This document shows, one piece after another, positions 34,770-43,344 of a stretch of 64,000 bases of DNA; the first letter of the stretch is position 1; each line of letters opens with the position of its first letter. Origin of the DNA: Maridesulfovibrio sp. (lineage in GTDB: Bacteria; Desulfobacterota; Desulfovibrionia; Desulfovibrionales; Desulfovibrionaceae); contig NZ_OY781616.1 of the NCBI RefSeq assembly GCF_963677005.1, positions 627,501 to 691,500 of the forward strand. The letters are read 5' to 3'. The notes beneath the pieces are model-generated. The model saw only the letters and a list, made by a program, of their open reading frames with translations. It searched no databases and had not been told where the DNA came from. The translations under genes and the position numbers were made by a program.

Positions 34770-35832
34770 GGAACTGCCGTACCGTCTGACCTGGGTCACG
34801 GATCAACTGGCTGTGGGCTGTGCTCCCATGAGCTATGCCCAGCTTGATTATATCCGCGAGCAGGGAATTGACGCCATCATTAACCTCTGCGGAGAGTTCT
34901 GTGATCTGCACGAGATAGAACTCAGTGCCGGATTTGAAGTTCATTACCTGCCTTTGGACGATGAAGAGGCTCCGGGACTTGTGGAGCTGGAAAATGCTCT
35001 GGCCTGGATGGACGAGGCCATTTATCTGGGCAAGAAGGTGCTAATCCATTGCCGCCACGGAATAGGAAGGACCGGGACGGTTCTTAATGCCTATCTGCTG
35101 CGGCGTGGACTGGGACATAGGCTGGCCGGGCAGAAAATGCGCAAATTAAGGTCGAAACCGGCCAATTTTGCCCAGTGGTGGACGATCCGTAAATACGGTC
35201 GTAAAAGCGGCAAACTATCAGCCCGCGAGCCTTCTCTTGAGTTCAAAAGATTGGTGGATCTGTCTCCTTTCTTCAACGATTACTTTAAGCTTGTTGAAGA
35301 GGTTGAACAGCGTGCTTCCTGTTATGAAAACAGGACCCTTTGCGGGCGGGATCATGACCGGTGCTGCCGTGTTCCGGTACGTGTCCAGCTTGCCGAGGCC
35401 CTGCATCTCAGTCAGCGCATAAATCTGGAGCTTACACATGAGCAGCGCAAGTCCGTGATTGAAAGGGCTGTTGAAACATCCCGTGCGGAACGCAGGGCGG
35501 CCAGAGAACTTGAAGCGTCCGGCAGCAGCGGATACTGTCTTTCCGAATCCGGCTCGCTTTGTCCACTTCTGGAGGATGGAAAATGTCTGCTGTTCGATTT
35601 CAGGCCATTGCAGTGCCGTGCGTTCGGGCTGGACCTTTCAAATGACGGAGAGCTTTGGCACAACATTCTCATCCCGCAGCTTGATCGTATTTCGTTTGAA
35701 ATATGGTTTGCCTATACCGGAGTGCTGCACGATTCGGCCATGCCGGTCTTTTCCTTGCCGGATGTTGTTTCCGGAAAATTTTTCGAGCAGCTTTTCAAAC
35801 TTATGATGGCGCACGGTCTACAGGATGAATAG
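34753..35832 (+). CDS. Dual-specificity phosphatase fused to a YkgJ-type cysteine cluster domain
   Basis: A 359-aa two-part protein. Residues about 10-150 form a dual-specificity phosphatase: general-acid region LPLDDEE near 66-72 and the P-loop HCRHGIGRTG with catalytic Cys100 and Arg106. Residues about 200-355 carry a YkgJ/UPF0153-type domain with Cys pairs (CGRDHDRCC, later CPLLEDGKCLLFDFRPLQCR), which probably binds a Zn or Fe-S centre. The start is the ATG 34753, with GAGG 6 bases upstream, overlapping the end of the phosphotransferase gene. Overlap suggests coupled translation and a joint function, perhaps reversing the phosphotransfer. Substrate unknown. Confidence 0.87.
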   Translation: MVQENKELPYRLTWVTDQLAVGCAPMSYAQLDYIREQGIDAIINLCGEFCDLHEIELSAGFEVHYLPLDDEEAPGLVELENALAWMDEAIYLGKKVLIHCRHGIGRTGTVLNAYLLRRGLGHRLAGQKMRKLRSKPANFAQWWTIRKYGRKSGKLSAREPSLEFKRLVDLSPFFNDYFKLVEEVEQRASCYENRTLCGRDHDRCCRVPVRVQLAEALHLSQRINLELTHEQRKSVIERAVETSRAERRAARELEASGSSGYCLSESGSLCPLLEDGKCLLFDFRPLQCRAFGLDLSNDGELWHNILIPQLDRISFEIWFAYTGVLHDSAMPVFSLPDVVSGKFFEQLFKLMMAHGLQDE

Positions 35833-36006
35833 TATAAGTCCTTCAGCCTTGAGCATGCAGCTTTTTATTCCTCCAAAAGGCATTTGAGAGGCTGCATTGA
35901 AAGTCGCCACTCAAGTCGAAAGGTTTTAGAGTTAAGGAAATAAACATATCCTGAAAAGCGTTAACCACAATAATTTTATACTGTTTTAGTTTGGAGATAT
36001 CCTGTC

Positions 36007-38313
36007 GTGTGGAAGAGAAATTGTTTTCCGGGTTCAGCAGCACTGCTGCTTTTCATGTGTTTTATATTATTTTCGTCCGCCGATCCGGTTCTCGCTCAGG
36101 TGGAGGATTTCAGCCTGGTTACAAGCCGTATCAACAGCTTCAAGGAATTTGAGGCTGAAGAAGTTGTCAACTATGCTGAAATGCAGAGTTTCCTTAAGGA
36201 TGCACATGACAAGTTGAGCAACTGGCAGCAGAAGTTCCAGCATGTTGCCCTCTCTGAAAGGTCTTCCCTTGCTTCGCCCATACAGCGCAAACGGCTCAAA
36301 ATCCGGTTGGGGAGTCTGGGCCGGGATAACTCCGCCATTCTGGATGATCTGGGGCAGGCCCGGTCGGATTGCGCCGCACGTCTTGATATTCTGAAGTCGT
36401 ACATCAATGCCTGGTCCTCTGTTCCGGATGGCATGCCGGAAGATATAAGCAGCATGGTTACGTCCGGGATAAAGGAAATAAGGTCTCTCAAATCCGATTC
36501 CGAAAAGCAGCTGCTGAGAATAGACTATCTCCTTAAAATTTCAGGTAGGCTCCAGAGCCGCATAGATTCGCTTGAGCAGAAGGAAAAGAACGATCTTTTC
36601 GATCTGTGGTCCGACTGGCTGGTGGAAGGTAAGGACCCTGTCTTCACAACTGATTTCTGGCGGAAACTTGTTCCCGGACGGTCATGGGTGGAGTTGAAGA
36701 CTTCCGAGTTTAAAGTTGCAACCGCAAAATTCAAGAGCGAATATTCAAGATTTTTATTCATTGTAGCAGGATTGTTCATCTTCGGATCTTTTCTGATACG
36801 CCTGATGGATAAAAGCGACTATTTCCAGAATCGTTCGGAAATTGAGCGCAGGAAGTCGTTGCGCTACCTTTTTACAGCCTGTTTATCGTTTGCTGTTTAT
36901 GCGGCAGACAAAGTTGTTTTTCCGGATACAATGGAAACAGTTGCCGTCATGGCGTTCGGAGTTTTCTACTGGGCCGTTCTACGGCTTTCCAAGTTGATCT
37001 GCAGGGCCAGAGTCGGCCTTGTTGACGGTGAGATCAGGGCCGGGCTGCTGTTTGTTGTAAGCGGACTGCTGCTGGTGCAGCAGATTCCTGGAAGACTCGT
37101 TATCTGTATTTTTCTGGTGATGCTTCTTTTGTTCTGGGGATACGGTTCCTACCGGGCCTGGTCCCGGAGCAGGCTGCAGGGGCTGGCACTGTCCGTACGT
37201 AGGGACAGTCTGCTTTCTCCGTTGTTTTTTCTCGCTCTGTTCGGTTACGGAAGGCTGGCCTGTGTTCTGGCTATAATCTGGTCGCTTGTCCTTTTCATCA
37301 AGGGGTTCGGATCGGCTTGGGCTCAGATTCTTTTTATCCGCACGGAGATGAGTGTTGAACTCAAAAAGGGGTTGGTGAGGAGCCTTGCCGTTCCGGCCGG
37401 CTGGGCGGTTGCATTCGGCCTTGCCGCGTTCTGGCTGTGCGATTTCTTCGGCATAAGCGCTGTTTCCGGGGTCATGGATATATCTTTTACCCGGAATGAT
37501 TATTCCATTTCACTGGGTAATATTGTCTGGCTGGCGATATTCTTTTTTATGACCAGACAGTGTGTATCCGCTTTCAAAGTATCAATCGAATACGTGGGAA
37601 GCACCTGGCCCAGAGGAAAAAGAGGGGCTGTCCCGTCAATACAGACCCTGTTTTCATACGCCGTATGGCTTATATTCTCACTTGTATCCTTTCATATTCT
37701 AGGATTGAGCCTGACGAGCATCACGGTAATTGCCGGTGGTCTAAGTGTCGGTATAGGTTTTGGACTTCAGAATATTGTGAACAATTTCATCGGCGGGCTG
37801 ATCCTCCTTTTTGGCAGATCAATCCAGCAGGGCGATGTCATAGAGCTGAGCGGCCTCTGGTGTACGGTTAAAAAAATCAATATCCGCACCACTTTGGTGG
37901 AGACATTTGAAAATGCCGTGATCATGATTCCGAACTCTGATCTGGTTGCTTCGCAGGTGACGAACTGGACAAAGAACAACTCCGTTATCAGGCGTGATAT
38001 TCTGGTCGGAGTGGCCTATGGTTCCGATATAGAAAAAGTCCGCGAGGTTCTGCTCAGGCTGGCAGCGGAACATCCGCGTGTGATGAAGAACCCGGCCCCA
38101 TATGTCCATTTCAGCGATTTCGGTGCCAGCAGCCTTGATTTCATCCTGCGGATCTGGATCGATGATATCGACGTCACGCTGGTGACCATGTCGGAACTCC
38201 GGTTTGCCATAAATAGTGCTTTCAAGGAAATGAACATAGAAATCGCCTTTCCGCAGATGGACATCCATGTAAAGGACCTTCCTGCCGGAAAAGGTGATGT
38301 TTCATCTATCTAA
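36007..38313 (+). CDS. MscS-family mechanosensitive channel, large type
   Basis: A 768-aa protein, GTG start, GGAG about 10 bases upstream. It has a signal peptide (residues 1-30, cleavage likely after VLA), a helical periplasmic domain with coiled-coil character (about 30-230), roughly ten membrane helices (about 240-580) and a C-terminal MscS core. The pore helix and beta domain are plain: GGLSVGIGFGLQNIVNNFIGGLILLFGRSIQQGDVIEL, then NADL-type IMIPNSDLVASQVTNW. The large periplasmic and extra membrane regions put it with the MscK/YbiO-like proteins. It probably releases solutes on hypo-osmotic shock. The next gene, corA, follows on the same strand. Confidence 0.94.
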   Translation: MWKRNCFPGSAALLLFMCFILFSSADPVLAQVEDFSLVTSRINSFKEFEAEEVVNYAEMQSFLKDAHDKLSNWQQKFQHVALSERSSLASPIQRKRLKIRLGSLGRDNSAILDDLGQARSDCAARLDILKSYINAWSSVPDGMPEDISSMVTSGIKEIRSLKSDSEKQLLRIDYLLKISGRLQSRIDSLEQKEKNDLFDLWSDWLVEGKDPVFTTDFWRKLVPGRSWVELKTSEFKVATAKFKSEYSRFLFIVAGLFIFGSFLIRLMDKSDYFQNRSEIERRKSLRYLFTACLSFAVYAADKVVFPDTMETVAVMAFGVFYWAVLRLSKLICRARVGLVDGEIRAGLLFVVSGLLLVQQIPGRLVICIFLVMLLLFWGYGSYRAWSRSRLQGLALSVRRDSLLSPLFFLALFGYGRLACVLAIIWSLVLFIKGFGSAWAQILFIRTEMSVELKKGLVRSLAVPAGWAVAFGLAAFWLCDFFGISAVSGVMDISFTRNDYSISLGNIVWLAIFFFMTRQCVSAFKVSIEYVGSTWPRGKRGAVPSIQTLFSYAVWLIFSLVSFHILGLSLTSITVIAGGLSVGIGFGLQNIVNNFIGGLILLFGRSIQQGDVIELSGLWCTVKKINIRTTLVETFENAVIMIPNSDLVASQVTNWTKNNSVIRRDILVGVAYGSDIEKVREVLLRLAAEHPRVMKNPAPYVHFSDFGASSLDFILRIWIDDIDVTLVTMSELRFAINSAFKEMNIEIAFPQMDIHVKDLPAGKGDVSSI

Positions 38314-38406
38314 CTGTCTTTACGCTATTCTAATTCTGTATAGGCTTTTTTCTGTGTCGTAGCCCTTGGTGGCGGAATCAAACACTTGGACCTGTTTGAG
38401 GTTTAT

Positions 38407-39471
38407 ATGTCCAGATTTTTAAGAAAAATTGATATGAAGGCGGGTCTTCCTCCCGGATCACTGGTTTTTACCGGTCAGCGCAGGCTTGATAATTCCGTGC
38501 TCAGAATGGTCACGTATGATGCCGAGGTGATTACAGATGAAGCTGTGTCCGGAATCCGGGACCTTAAGGTTCCCGTACAGGACGGCACGTCCGTATGGCT
38601 CAATATTGACGGCGTGCACGATTCAGCGCTGATGCATGACCTCGGTGAACTGTTCGGCCTTTCTCCCATGCTTCTGGAGGTTGTGCAGGACCCGGGCCAG
38701 CGGCCGGGGCTGACCGAATATCAGGACTGTGTTTTCATCAACATGAAAGTCTTTTATGAGGACGCCGAAGACGGCACCATTGAGGCCGATCAGGTCTGCG
38801 CGGTCCTCGGTGATAATTTCCTGATCACTTTTCAGGAGCGTACCGGGGATGTCTTTGAAGCCGTTCGGGTGCGGCTTTCCCGCCAGAATGCCAAGATACG
38901 CCAGAAGGGTGTTGATTATCTTCTCTACGCCATTCTGGATTGCCTTTTCGAGAACTATCTGTCCCTGATCGAGAAAATCGGCGACAGGATTGAAGACATG
39001 GAAGAGGACGTGATTGACAACCCGGAATCGGAACTGCTTGAAGAAATACATTTTTATCGTCAGGAAATAGCCTACATGCGCAAATCAGTGCGCCCGGCAA
39101 GGGATATTGTGTCCAGACTCAACCGGATGGAGTCGGATCTTTTTGCCGAAAGCACGTTTCCATATCTCAAGGAGCTTGCCGTCATATCCGAGCAGGTTGT
39201 TGATTCCGTTGAAATATACAAGGAAATGCTGGGAGATTTGTACAGCACCTACAATATGGCCATCAGCACCAGACTGAATGAAACAATGAAGTTCCTTACA
39301 GTCTTTGCCACAATTTTTATTCCGCTGACCTTTCTGGCCGGAATTTACGGGATGAATTTCGATTTCATTCCGGAGCTTCGTTTCAGGTACGGATATTTTG
39401 CCCTGCTCGGACTGATGTTCGTCATCGCCTGTGCTATGCTGATCTATTTTAAAAAGAAAAAATGGATTTAG
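38407..39471 (+). CDS. corA: CorA-type magnesium/cobalt transporter
   Basis: A 354-aa CorA. It has the large N-terminal cytoplasmic domain, a long stalk helix (about 235-305) and two C-terminal membrane helices with the signature GMN in IYGMNF between them. It ends in the usual basic tail (KKKKW). The start is the ATG at 38407, with GAGG 5 bases upstream; a TTG 21 bases earlier is in frame but poor. It takes up Mg2+, and possibly Co2+ or Ni2+, down the membrane potential. Confidence 0.95.
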   Translation: MSRFLRKIDMKAGLPPGSLVFTGQRRLDNSVLRMVTYDAEVITDEAVSGIRDLKVPVQDGTSVWLNIDGVHDSALMHDLGELFGLSPMLLEVVQDPGQRPGLTEYQDCVFINMKVFYEDAEDGTIEADQVCAVLGDNFLITFQERTGDVFEAVRVRLSRQNAKIRQKGVDYLLYAILDCLFENYLSLIEKIGDRIEDMEEDVIDNPESELLEEIHFYRQEIAYMRKSVRPARDIVSRLNRMESDLFAESTFPYLKELAVISEQVVDSVEIYKEMLGDLYSTYNMAISTRLNETMKFLTVFATIFIPLTFLAGIYGMNFDFIPELRFRYGYFALLGLMFVIACAMLIYFKKKKWI

Positions 39472-39559
39472 TCTGCATATCCTGTATGGCTCGTCACGCA
39501 ATGCCTTCGGCTATATCTGCCCCGGCAGGGCATACAGTCTCGTGTAATGCCTTAGAAAA

Positions 39560-40696
39560 CTATTCCGCAAGTTCTATGAACGCTTCGATGCGGGTGCGCA
39601 ACTGTTCTACGTCAGATTCAGAATAATCCGTTTCGATATGCAGAAAAGGCAGTTCAAGCTCGTTTTCCACAAAACGCCGTATAATTGTAGATTCCGCATT
39701 GTAGGTGTGACAGCCTATCCATGTCAGGTCTATCACTGCGTCAACATTGAAGGTCTTGCTGAGCTCGCTGATTGAATCCGTTCTTCCCCGGTTGGGAGTC
39801 ATGCAGGAACAGGGAACCTGCAGGTAGCGGCGGGCTATGGCTTCGTAGGGATCACCTGTTTCAGCTATGGGCAGGGTAAGTCCCTTGAGGCCGGAACAGT
39901 TTTCCATGCAGACAACATGGGCTCCCAATTCTTCTGTAACGGTGATTACTTTTTCCGATCCTTTGCCCACCGGGCACCCCGTAAGCAGTATCCTTATCCC
40001 TTCCTTTTCATTGAGATCAGGTTGTTTGTAAAATTCTTCAAGTTCAGCTTTAAGTTTTATGATTTTCTCAAGGTAGTTTTCAGGATGTACGGAGAAGCTC
40101 TTGCATTCCTGTACGGCCAGGATTTCTTTTGCCGAGAGTGGAGAACGTTTGTCCGCGGTCAGAACCATCAGTTCGTACAACTCTTTTCGAATCCTGTTCT
40201 GAAGTACTATTTCCGCGTGCAGGGCTTCTTCCGTGACTGTGATTCCCGAATATTCGCAGAGAAACTTTTCCAGTTCGCGGAGTCCGTTAAGCCAGTAGGT
40301 CAGGGCTGCCTCGCCGCTCTGGGTGTGCGGCAGGTGCATAAGATGCAGTGGTTTGATCTCTCCCATGAGCTCATACATCTTCTTTTTGCCGTCACAGGTG
40401 GTTTCCGCGATTATTATGTCCGAAAAGCTGAAGAACGGGCAGGTCTCGGTTACTGCGTAGCCGTAGCTGGATTTTATGAGCGGGCAGAATGCTGCCGGAA
40501 GGTCCTTTTCGGCTTCGCGGATAGGGTCCTGCTTCTTACCGCACAGACTTATGGGGGCAGCCCCGGCAGCGCGGATAAGTTCCGTGGGGGCATATATACA
40601 GTAAACTCCCGCAATGGGCCTTCCCTGATTATGCCACTCGTCCAATTCTGCAAGTGCGTATTCAGAAAAAGATGTGAACGGTCTTAAATCCGGCAT
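39560..40696 (-). CDS. Double-cubane-cluster protein, 2-hydroxyacyl-CoA dehydratase family
   Basis: A 378-aa protein of the HgdB/BadD family. Typical elements are GVYCIYAPTELIRAAGAAPISLCG near the N-terminus, CPLIKSSYGYA, the TTCDGKKKMYELM stretch near residues 108-120, and GCPVGKGSEKVI and CSCMTPNRG further on. Cysteines in these blocks would hold the double-cubane [Fe8S9] cluster described for single-subunit members of this family. Such reductases work with an ATP-driven activator and reduce small, hard-to-reduce substrates. The activator gene is not in the window and the natural substrate is unknown. It is divergent from the formate dehydrogenase region. Confidence 0.85.
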   Translation of the reverse strand: MPDLRPFTSFSEYALAELDEWHNQGRPIAGVYCIYAPTELIRAAGAAPISLCGKKQDPIREAEKDLPAAFCPLIKSSYGYAVTETCPFFSFSDIIIAETTCDGKKKMYELMGEIKPLHLMHLPHTQSGEAALTYWLNGLRELEKFLCEYSGITVTEEALHAEIVLQNRIRKELYELMVLTADKRSPLSAKEILAVQECKSFSVHPENYLEKIIKLKAELEEFYKQPDLNEKEGIRILLTGCPVGKGSEKVITVTEELGAHVVCMENCSGLKGLTLPIAETGDPYEAIARRYLQVPCSCMTPNRGRTDSISELSKTFNVDAVIDLTWIGCHTYNAESTIIRRFVENELELPFLHIETDYSESDVEQLRTRIEAFIELAE

Positions 40697-41021
40697 GGTT
40701 TCATCCTGTTAATTAAAACATATAATAATTAAATTTTTATCAGGCTGCCAAAAATATCGGACAGATATGGACACAGAAAATCCATTGAGTCCAATTGGTT
40801 GTAGAAATATATATAGTCACAAATCATAGATAAATCTGATTAATGTGATCCGAAAAAGCTATGAATTGTTTGGGGTAATAGCAAAAAGATTATATTTTAA
40901 GGCATGTTGTGAATGTGTTGTTCCAAACTATAAGCAATCTGCATTTGATTGAACTGTCGTTGGGCTTTCTTTAATCATGTCAGACAATACATAATAAAGT
41001 TTTTAAGTAAACGGAGAGAAT
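40697..41021. other. Gene-free divergent intergenic region, AT-rich
   Basis: 325 bases between the double-cubane gene (-) and the FmdE-MoeA gene (+), clearly richer in A+T than its surroundings. It must hold both promoters. The only pattern I see is an imperfect inverted repeat, TCACAAATCA ... TGATTAATGTGA (40817-40848), reminiscent of a CRP/FNR-family half-site pair but with uneven arms. No ORF or RNA is evident. Confidence 0.5.
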
Positions 41022-42710
41022 ATGAATCTTGAATCTGCTTTGAGTCAGGAAAATGTTTCGGCGGTCAATAGTGATTTCATCGGTCCATATACCTATGATG
41101 AGTTCATTGAGGCGGCCAGAAGTTTTCACGGCAGTCCTGCTCCGGGGTTGATTCTTGGCGGATATATGCTTGATGAAGCGCGGCGTCATCTTCCAGAAGG
41201 CACTTTGTTTGACGCCATTTCCGAAACGGCCTGGTGCCTGCCGGATGCGGTTCAGATGCTGACCCTTTGCAGCATCGGCAACGGCTGGCTCAAAGTGAAG
41301 AATCTGGGTGTGTACGCTCTCTGCCTTTATGACAAATATACCGGAGAAGGTGTGCGGATCAGGATTGATCCCCGCAAGCTTGCAGACTGGCCGGAAATGG
41401 AGTCCTGGTTTTTCAAGAAGAAACCCAAGCATGAGCAGGATTCTGCAAAGCTTCACGCCGAGATAAGGAAAGCCGGCGCATCGGTCTGTTCAATCGAGTC
41501 CGTGCACGTAAAGCCGGAAGGGTTAGTCAAACGCAGCAAGGGCGGCATTACTACATGCCCCATTTGCGGTGACGCTTATCCGGGGGCTTTCGGCGCAATC
41601 TGCCGCAGCTGTCAGGGGGAGAGCCCGTACTCTTCCCGTGAATCCGGTATAAGTTCCGCTCATGCCCCTGTTCCTGAAGGGCTCAGGGTTGTGCCGATCA
41701 GCGAAGCGGAGGGCCGGGCCGCCGTGCATGACATGACCCGTATAGTTCCCGGAGAAAGCAAGGGGCCGGAGTTCCGCAAGGATCATAATTTTTCGGCCGG
41801 TGATATCTGCAGACTTCAACTCATAGGCAAGAATCATATTTACGTTGATGCCGGTGATATTCCCGAAGGGGAGTGGGTCCATGAAAACGAGGCCGCAGAG
41901 ACTTTCGGCAGGATCATGGCCGGGGAGGGCGTTTTGCCCGCCGGTCCGCCGAAGGAAGGAAAGAGTACCCTGTGCGCCGCTCACGACGGCCTGCTGCTCA
42001 CGGATCTTGAAATGATGACTCGGTTCAATCTGGTCCCGGATGTAATGGTCGCGGCCCGCAAGAGCGGTTCTTTGGTCCGCAAGGGGGCCAGAATCGCCGG
42101 AACAAGGGCTGTCCCGCTCTTTATTTCCCGCGAAAATTTTTCACGTGCGGTTTCGTCGCTTGACGGCGATCCGTTGTTCAGAATTGTCCCGCTGCAAAAA
42201 AAGAAGGTCGGTATTCTCATCACCGGAGATGAAGTTTTCAACGGTCTTATCGATGATAAATTCGAGTCCGTCATCACGGCCAAAGTGCAGTCCTTGGGGA
42301 GTGAGGTGGCTTATTCCGTAATAAGGCCTGACAGTCGTGAACAGATAAAGGAAGCTGCGACTTTCCTCATGAAAGAAGGTTGTGACCTGCTCATCACAAC
42401 CGCAGGGATGTCTGTAGATCCTGATGACGTAACCCGCCACGGCCTGGTGGATGCCGGAGCTACCGACCTCCTTTACGGTGCTCCGGTACTCCCCGGCGCA
42501 ATGCTTCTGCTGGCGCGGATAGGTAATGCCCGTATAATCGGTGTCCCGGCCTGCGCACTGTTTTTCAAAACCACCAGTCTCGACCTTGTGCTGCCCCGTG
42601 TTCTTGCCGGGGTGGATATTACCCGCAGGGATCTGGCGGCACTTGCTGACGGCGGTTACTGCATGGAATGTAAAACCTGTACTTTTCCCAAGTGCCCGTT
42701 CGGGAAATAG
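41022..42710 (+). CDS. FmdE-MoeA fusion, molybdopterin/formate dehydrogenase accessory protein
   Basis: A 562-aa protein with two parts. Residues about 20-190 are an FmdE-type domain (SFHGSPAPGLILGGYMLDEA, then TAWCLPDAVQML) ending in a zinc-ribbon motif CPICGDAYPGAFGAICRSC. Residues about 215-540 resemble MoeA/molybdopterin-binding proteins: VLPAGPPKEG, then a MoCF domain KVGILITGDEVFNG and LLITTAGMSVDPDDVTRHGL. A Cys-rich tail ends it (CMECKTCTFPKCPFGK). GGAGAG precedes the ATG. MoeA inserts Mo or W into molybdopterin. FmdE proteins are found with formate and formylmethanofuran dehydrogenases. Upstream of a ModE-like gene and fdhA, it most likely matures the formate dehydrogenase cofactor. 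Confidence 0.87.
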   Translation: MNLESALSQENVSAVNSDFIGPYTYDEFIEAARSFHGSPAPGLILGGYMLDEARRHLPEGTLFDAISETAWCLPDAVQMLTLCSIGNGWLKVKNLGVYALCLYDKYTGEGVRIRIDPRKLADWPEMESWFFKKKPKHEQDSAKLHAEIRKAGASVCSIESVHVKPEGLVKRSKGGITTCPICGDAYPGAFGAICRSCQGESPYSSRESGISSAHAPVPEGLRVVPISEAEGRAAVHDMTRIVPGESKGPEFRKDHNFSAGDICRLQLIGKNHIYVDAGDIPEGEWVHENEAAETFGRIMAGEGVLPAGPPKEGKSTLCAAHDGLLLTDLEMMTRFNLVPDVMVAARKSGSLVRKGARIAGTRAVPLFISRENFSRAVSSLDGDPLFRIVPLQKKKVGILITGDEVFNGLIDDKFESVITAKVQSLGSEVAYSVIRPDSREQIKEAATFLMKEGCDLLITTAGMSVDPDDVTRHGLVDAGATDLLYGAPVLPGAMLLLARIGNARIIGVPACALFFKTTSLDLVLPRVLAGVDITRRDLAALADGGYCMECKTCTFPKCPFGK

Positions 42711-42719
42711 GAGGCAGAC

Positions 42720-43139
42720 ATGCACAAGAATCTCGACCCTCCGGAACGTGGCTCAACGGCGGCCCTTGCTGAAATGGAATCACACTGCCCGACAATTAGG
42801 CTCCATCTTTGGCTGGAAGGGTCCGAAGGTGTTTTTTTCGGGTACGGAAGACTGTTGCTGCTGGAACGTATCGAGTCATGCGGCTCATTGAAAAAGGCAG
42901 CTGAGGATCTTGGTATGTCCTACCGGGCCGCCTGGGGTAAAATCAAGCAGACTGAACAGGTTCTGGGGTTTCAGTTGATAGAGCGGGCCGGAAGCAGACG
43001 CCGTGGGTATCGGCTTACCGAGGCAGGGCGGCTTGTCCGGGACAAGTATATGGAGTGGTTTAATAAAGTTGAGCAGGATGCCAGGGCACGGGCGGATGAA
43101 ATTTTCCCCTGGCAGTCAAAGAGTTTCGGGGAAGATTGA
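42720..43139 (+). CDS. ModE-type winged-helix regulator
   Basis: A 139-aa protein consisting of the N-terminal DNA-binding domain of ModE: GRLLLLERIESCGSLKKAAEDLGMSYRAAWGKIKQTEQVLG, followed by a wing GYRLTEAGRLV. The C-terminal molybdate-binding (Mop) domains of full ModE are absent, so metal sensing would need another partner, perhaps the FmdE-MoeA protein encoded 9 bases upstream. AGGAGG lies 5 bases before the ATG. It probably controls the formate dehydrogenase genes in response to Mo/W or formate. Confidence 0.88.
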   Translation: MHKNLDPPERGSTAALAEMESHCPTIRLHLWLEGSEGVFFGYGRLLLLERIESCGSLKKAAEDLGMSYRAAWGKIKQTEQVLGFQLIERAGSRRRGYRLTEAGRLVRDKYMEWFNKVEQDARARADEIFPWQSKSFGED

Positions 43140-43215
43140 GTTGTACCCCTGAATCAGCATCTTTCATGTCCTATTCGGAGTATTGCAGTGTTTCTTTGCA
43201 GTCGTTTATCAAGTT

Positions 43216-43235
43216 ATGTGTTAATATTAACATAT
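43216..43235. promoter_or_regulatory. Palindromic operator candidate upstream of fdhA
   Basis: ATGTGTTAATATTAACATAT is a 20-bp palindrome with one mismatched pair. Its 14-bp core TGTTAATATTAACA (43219-43232) is perfect. It lies just upstream of a TTGACT hexamer (43244-43249) that could be a -35 element, about 110 bases before the fdhA start. A second inverted repeat (GTCAGGA / TCCTGAC, 43291-43325) sits close to the ribosome site. The binding protein is unknown; the adjacent ModE-like regulator is an obvious candidate. Confidence 0.5.
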
Positions 43236-43344
43236 TGGAATTATTGACTTTATTTTTACTATGGTTTTTAGTGTGATCATCGGAACAATTGTCAGGAATA
43301 TGAACGATTGGGGTTTGGTCCTGACTTAAACTGAGGAGGTTCCC

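Noticed and set aside
35833-36006. Hairpin ATGCAGC ... GCTGCAT between the phosphatase fusion and mscS as a terminator
   Set aside because: A 7-bp stem with a 29-base loop and no T-tract is too weak to support a call.
43216-43235. Rex redox-repressor site upstream of fdhA
   Set aside because: Rex sites in this group have TTGTTAA and TTAACAA separated by four bases. Here the half-sites are only two bases apart, so I list it only as an unassigned palindrome.
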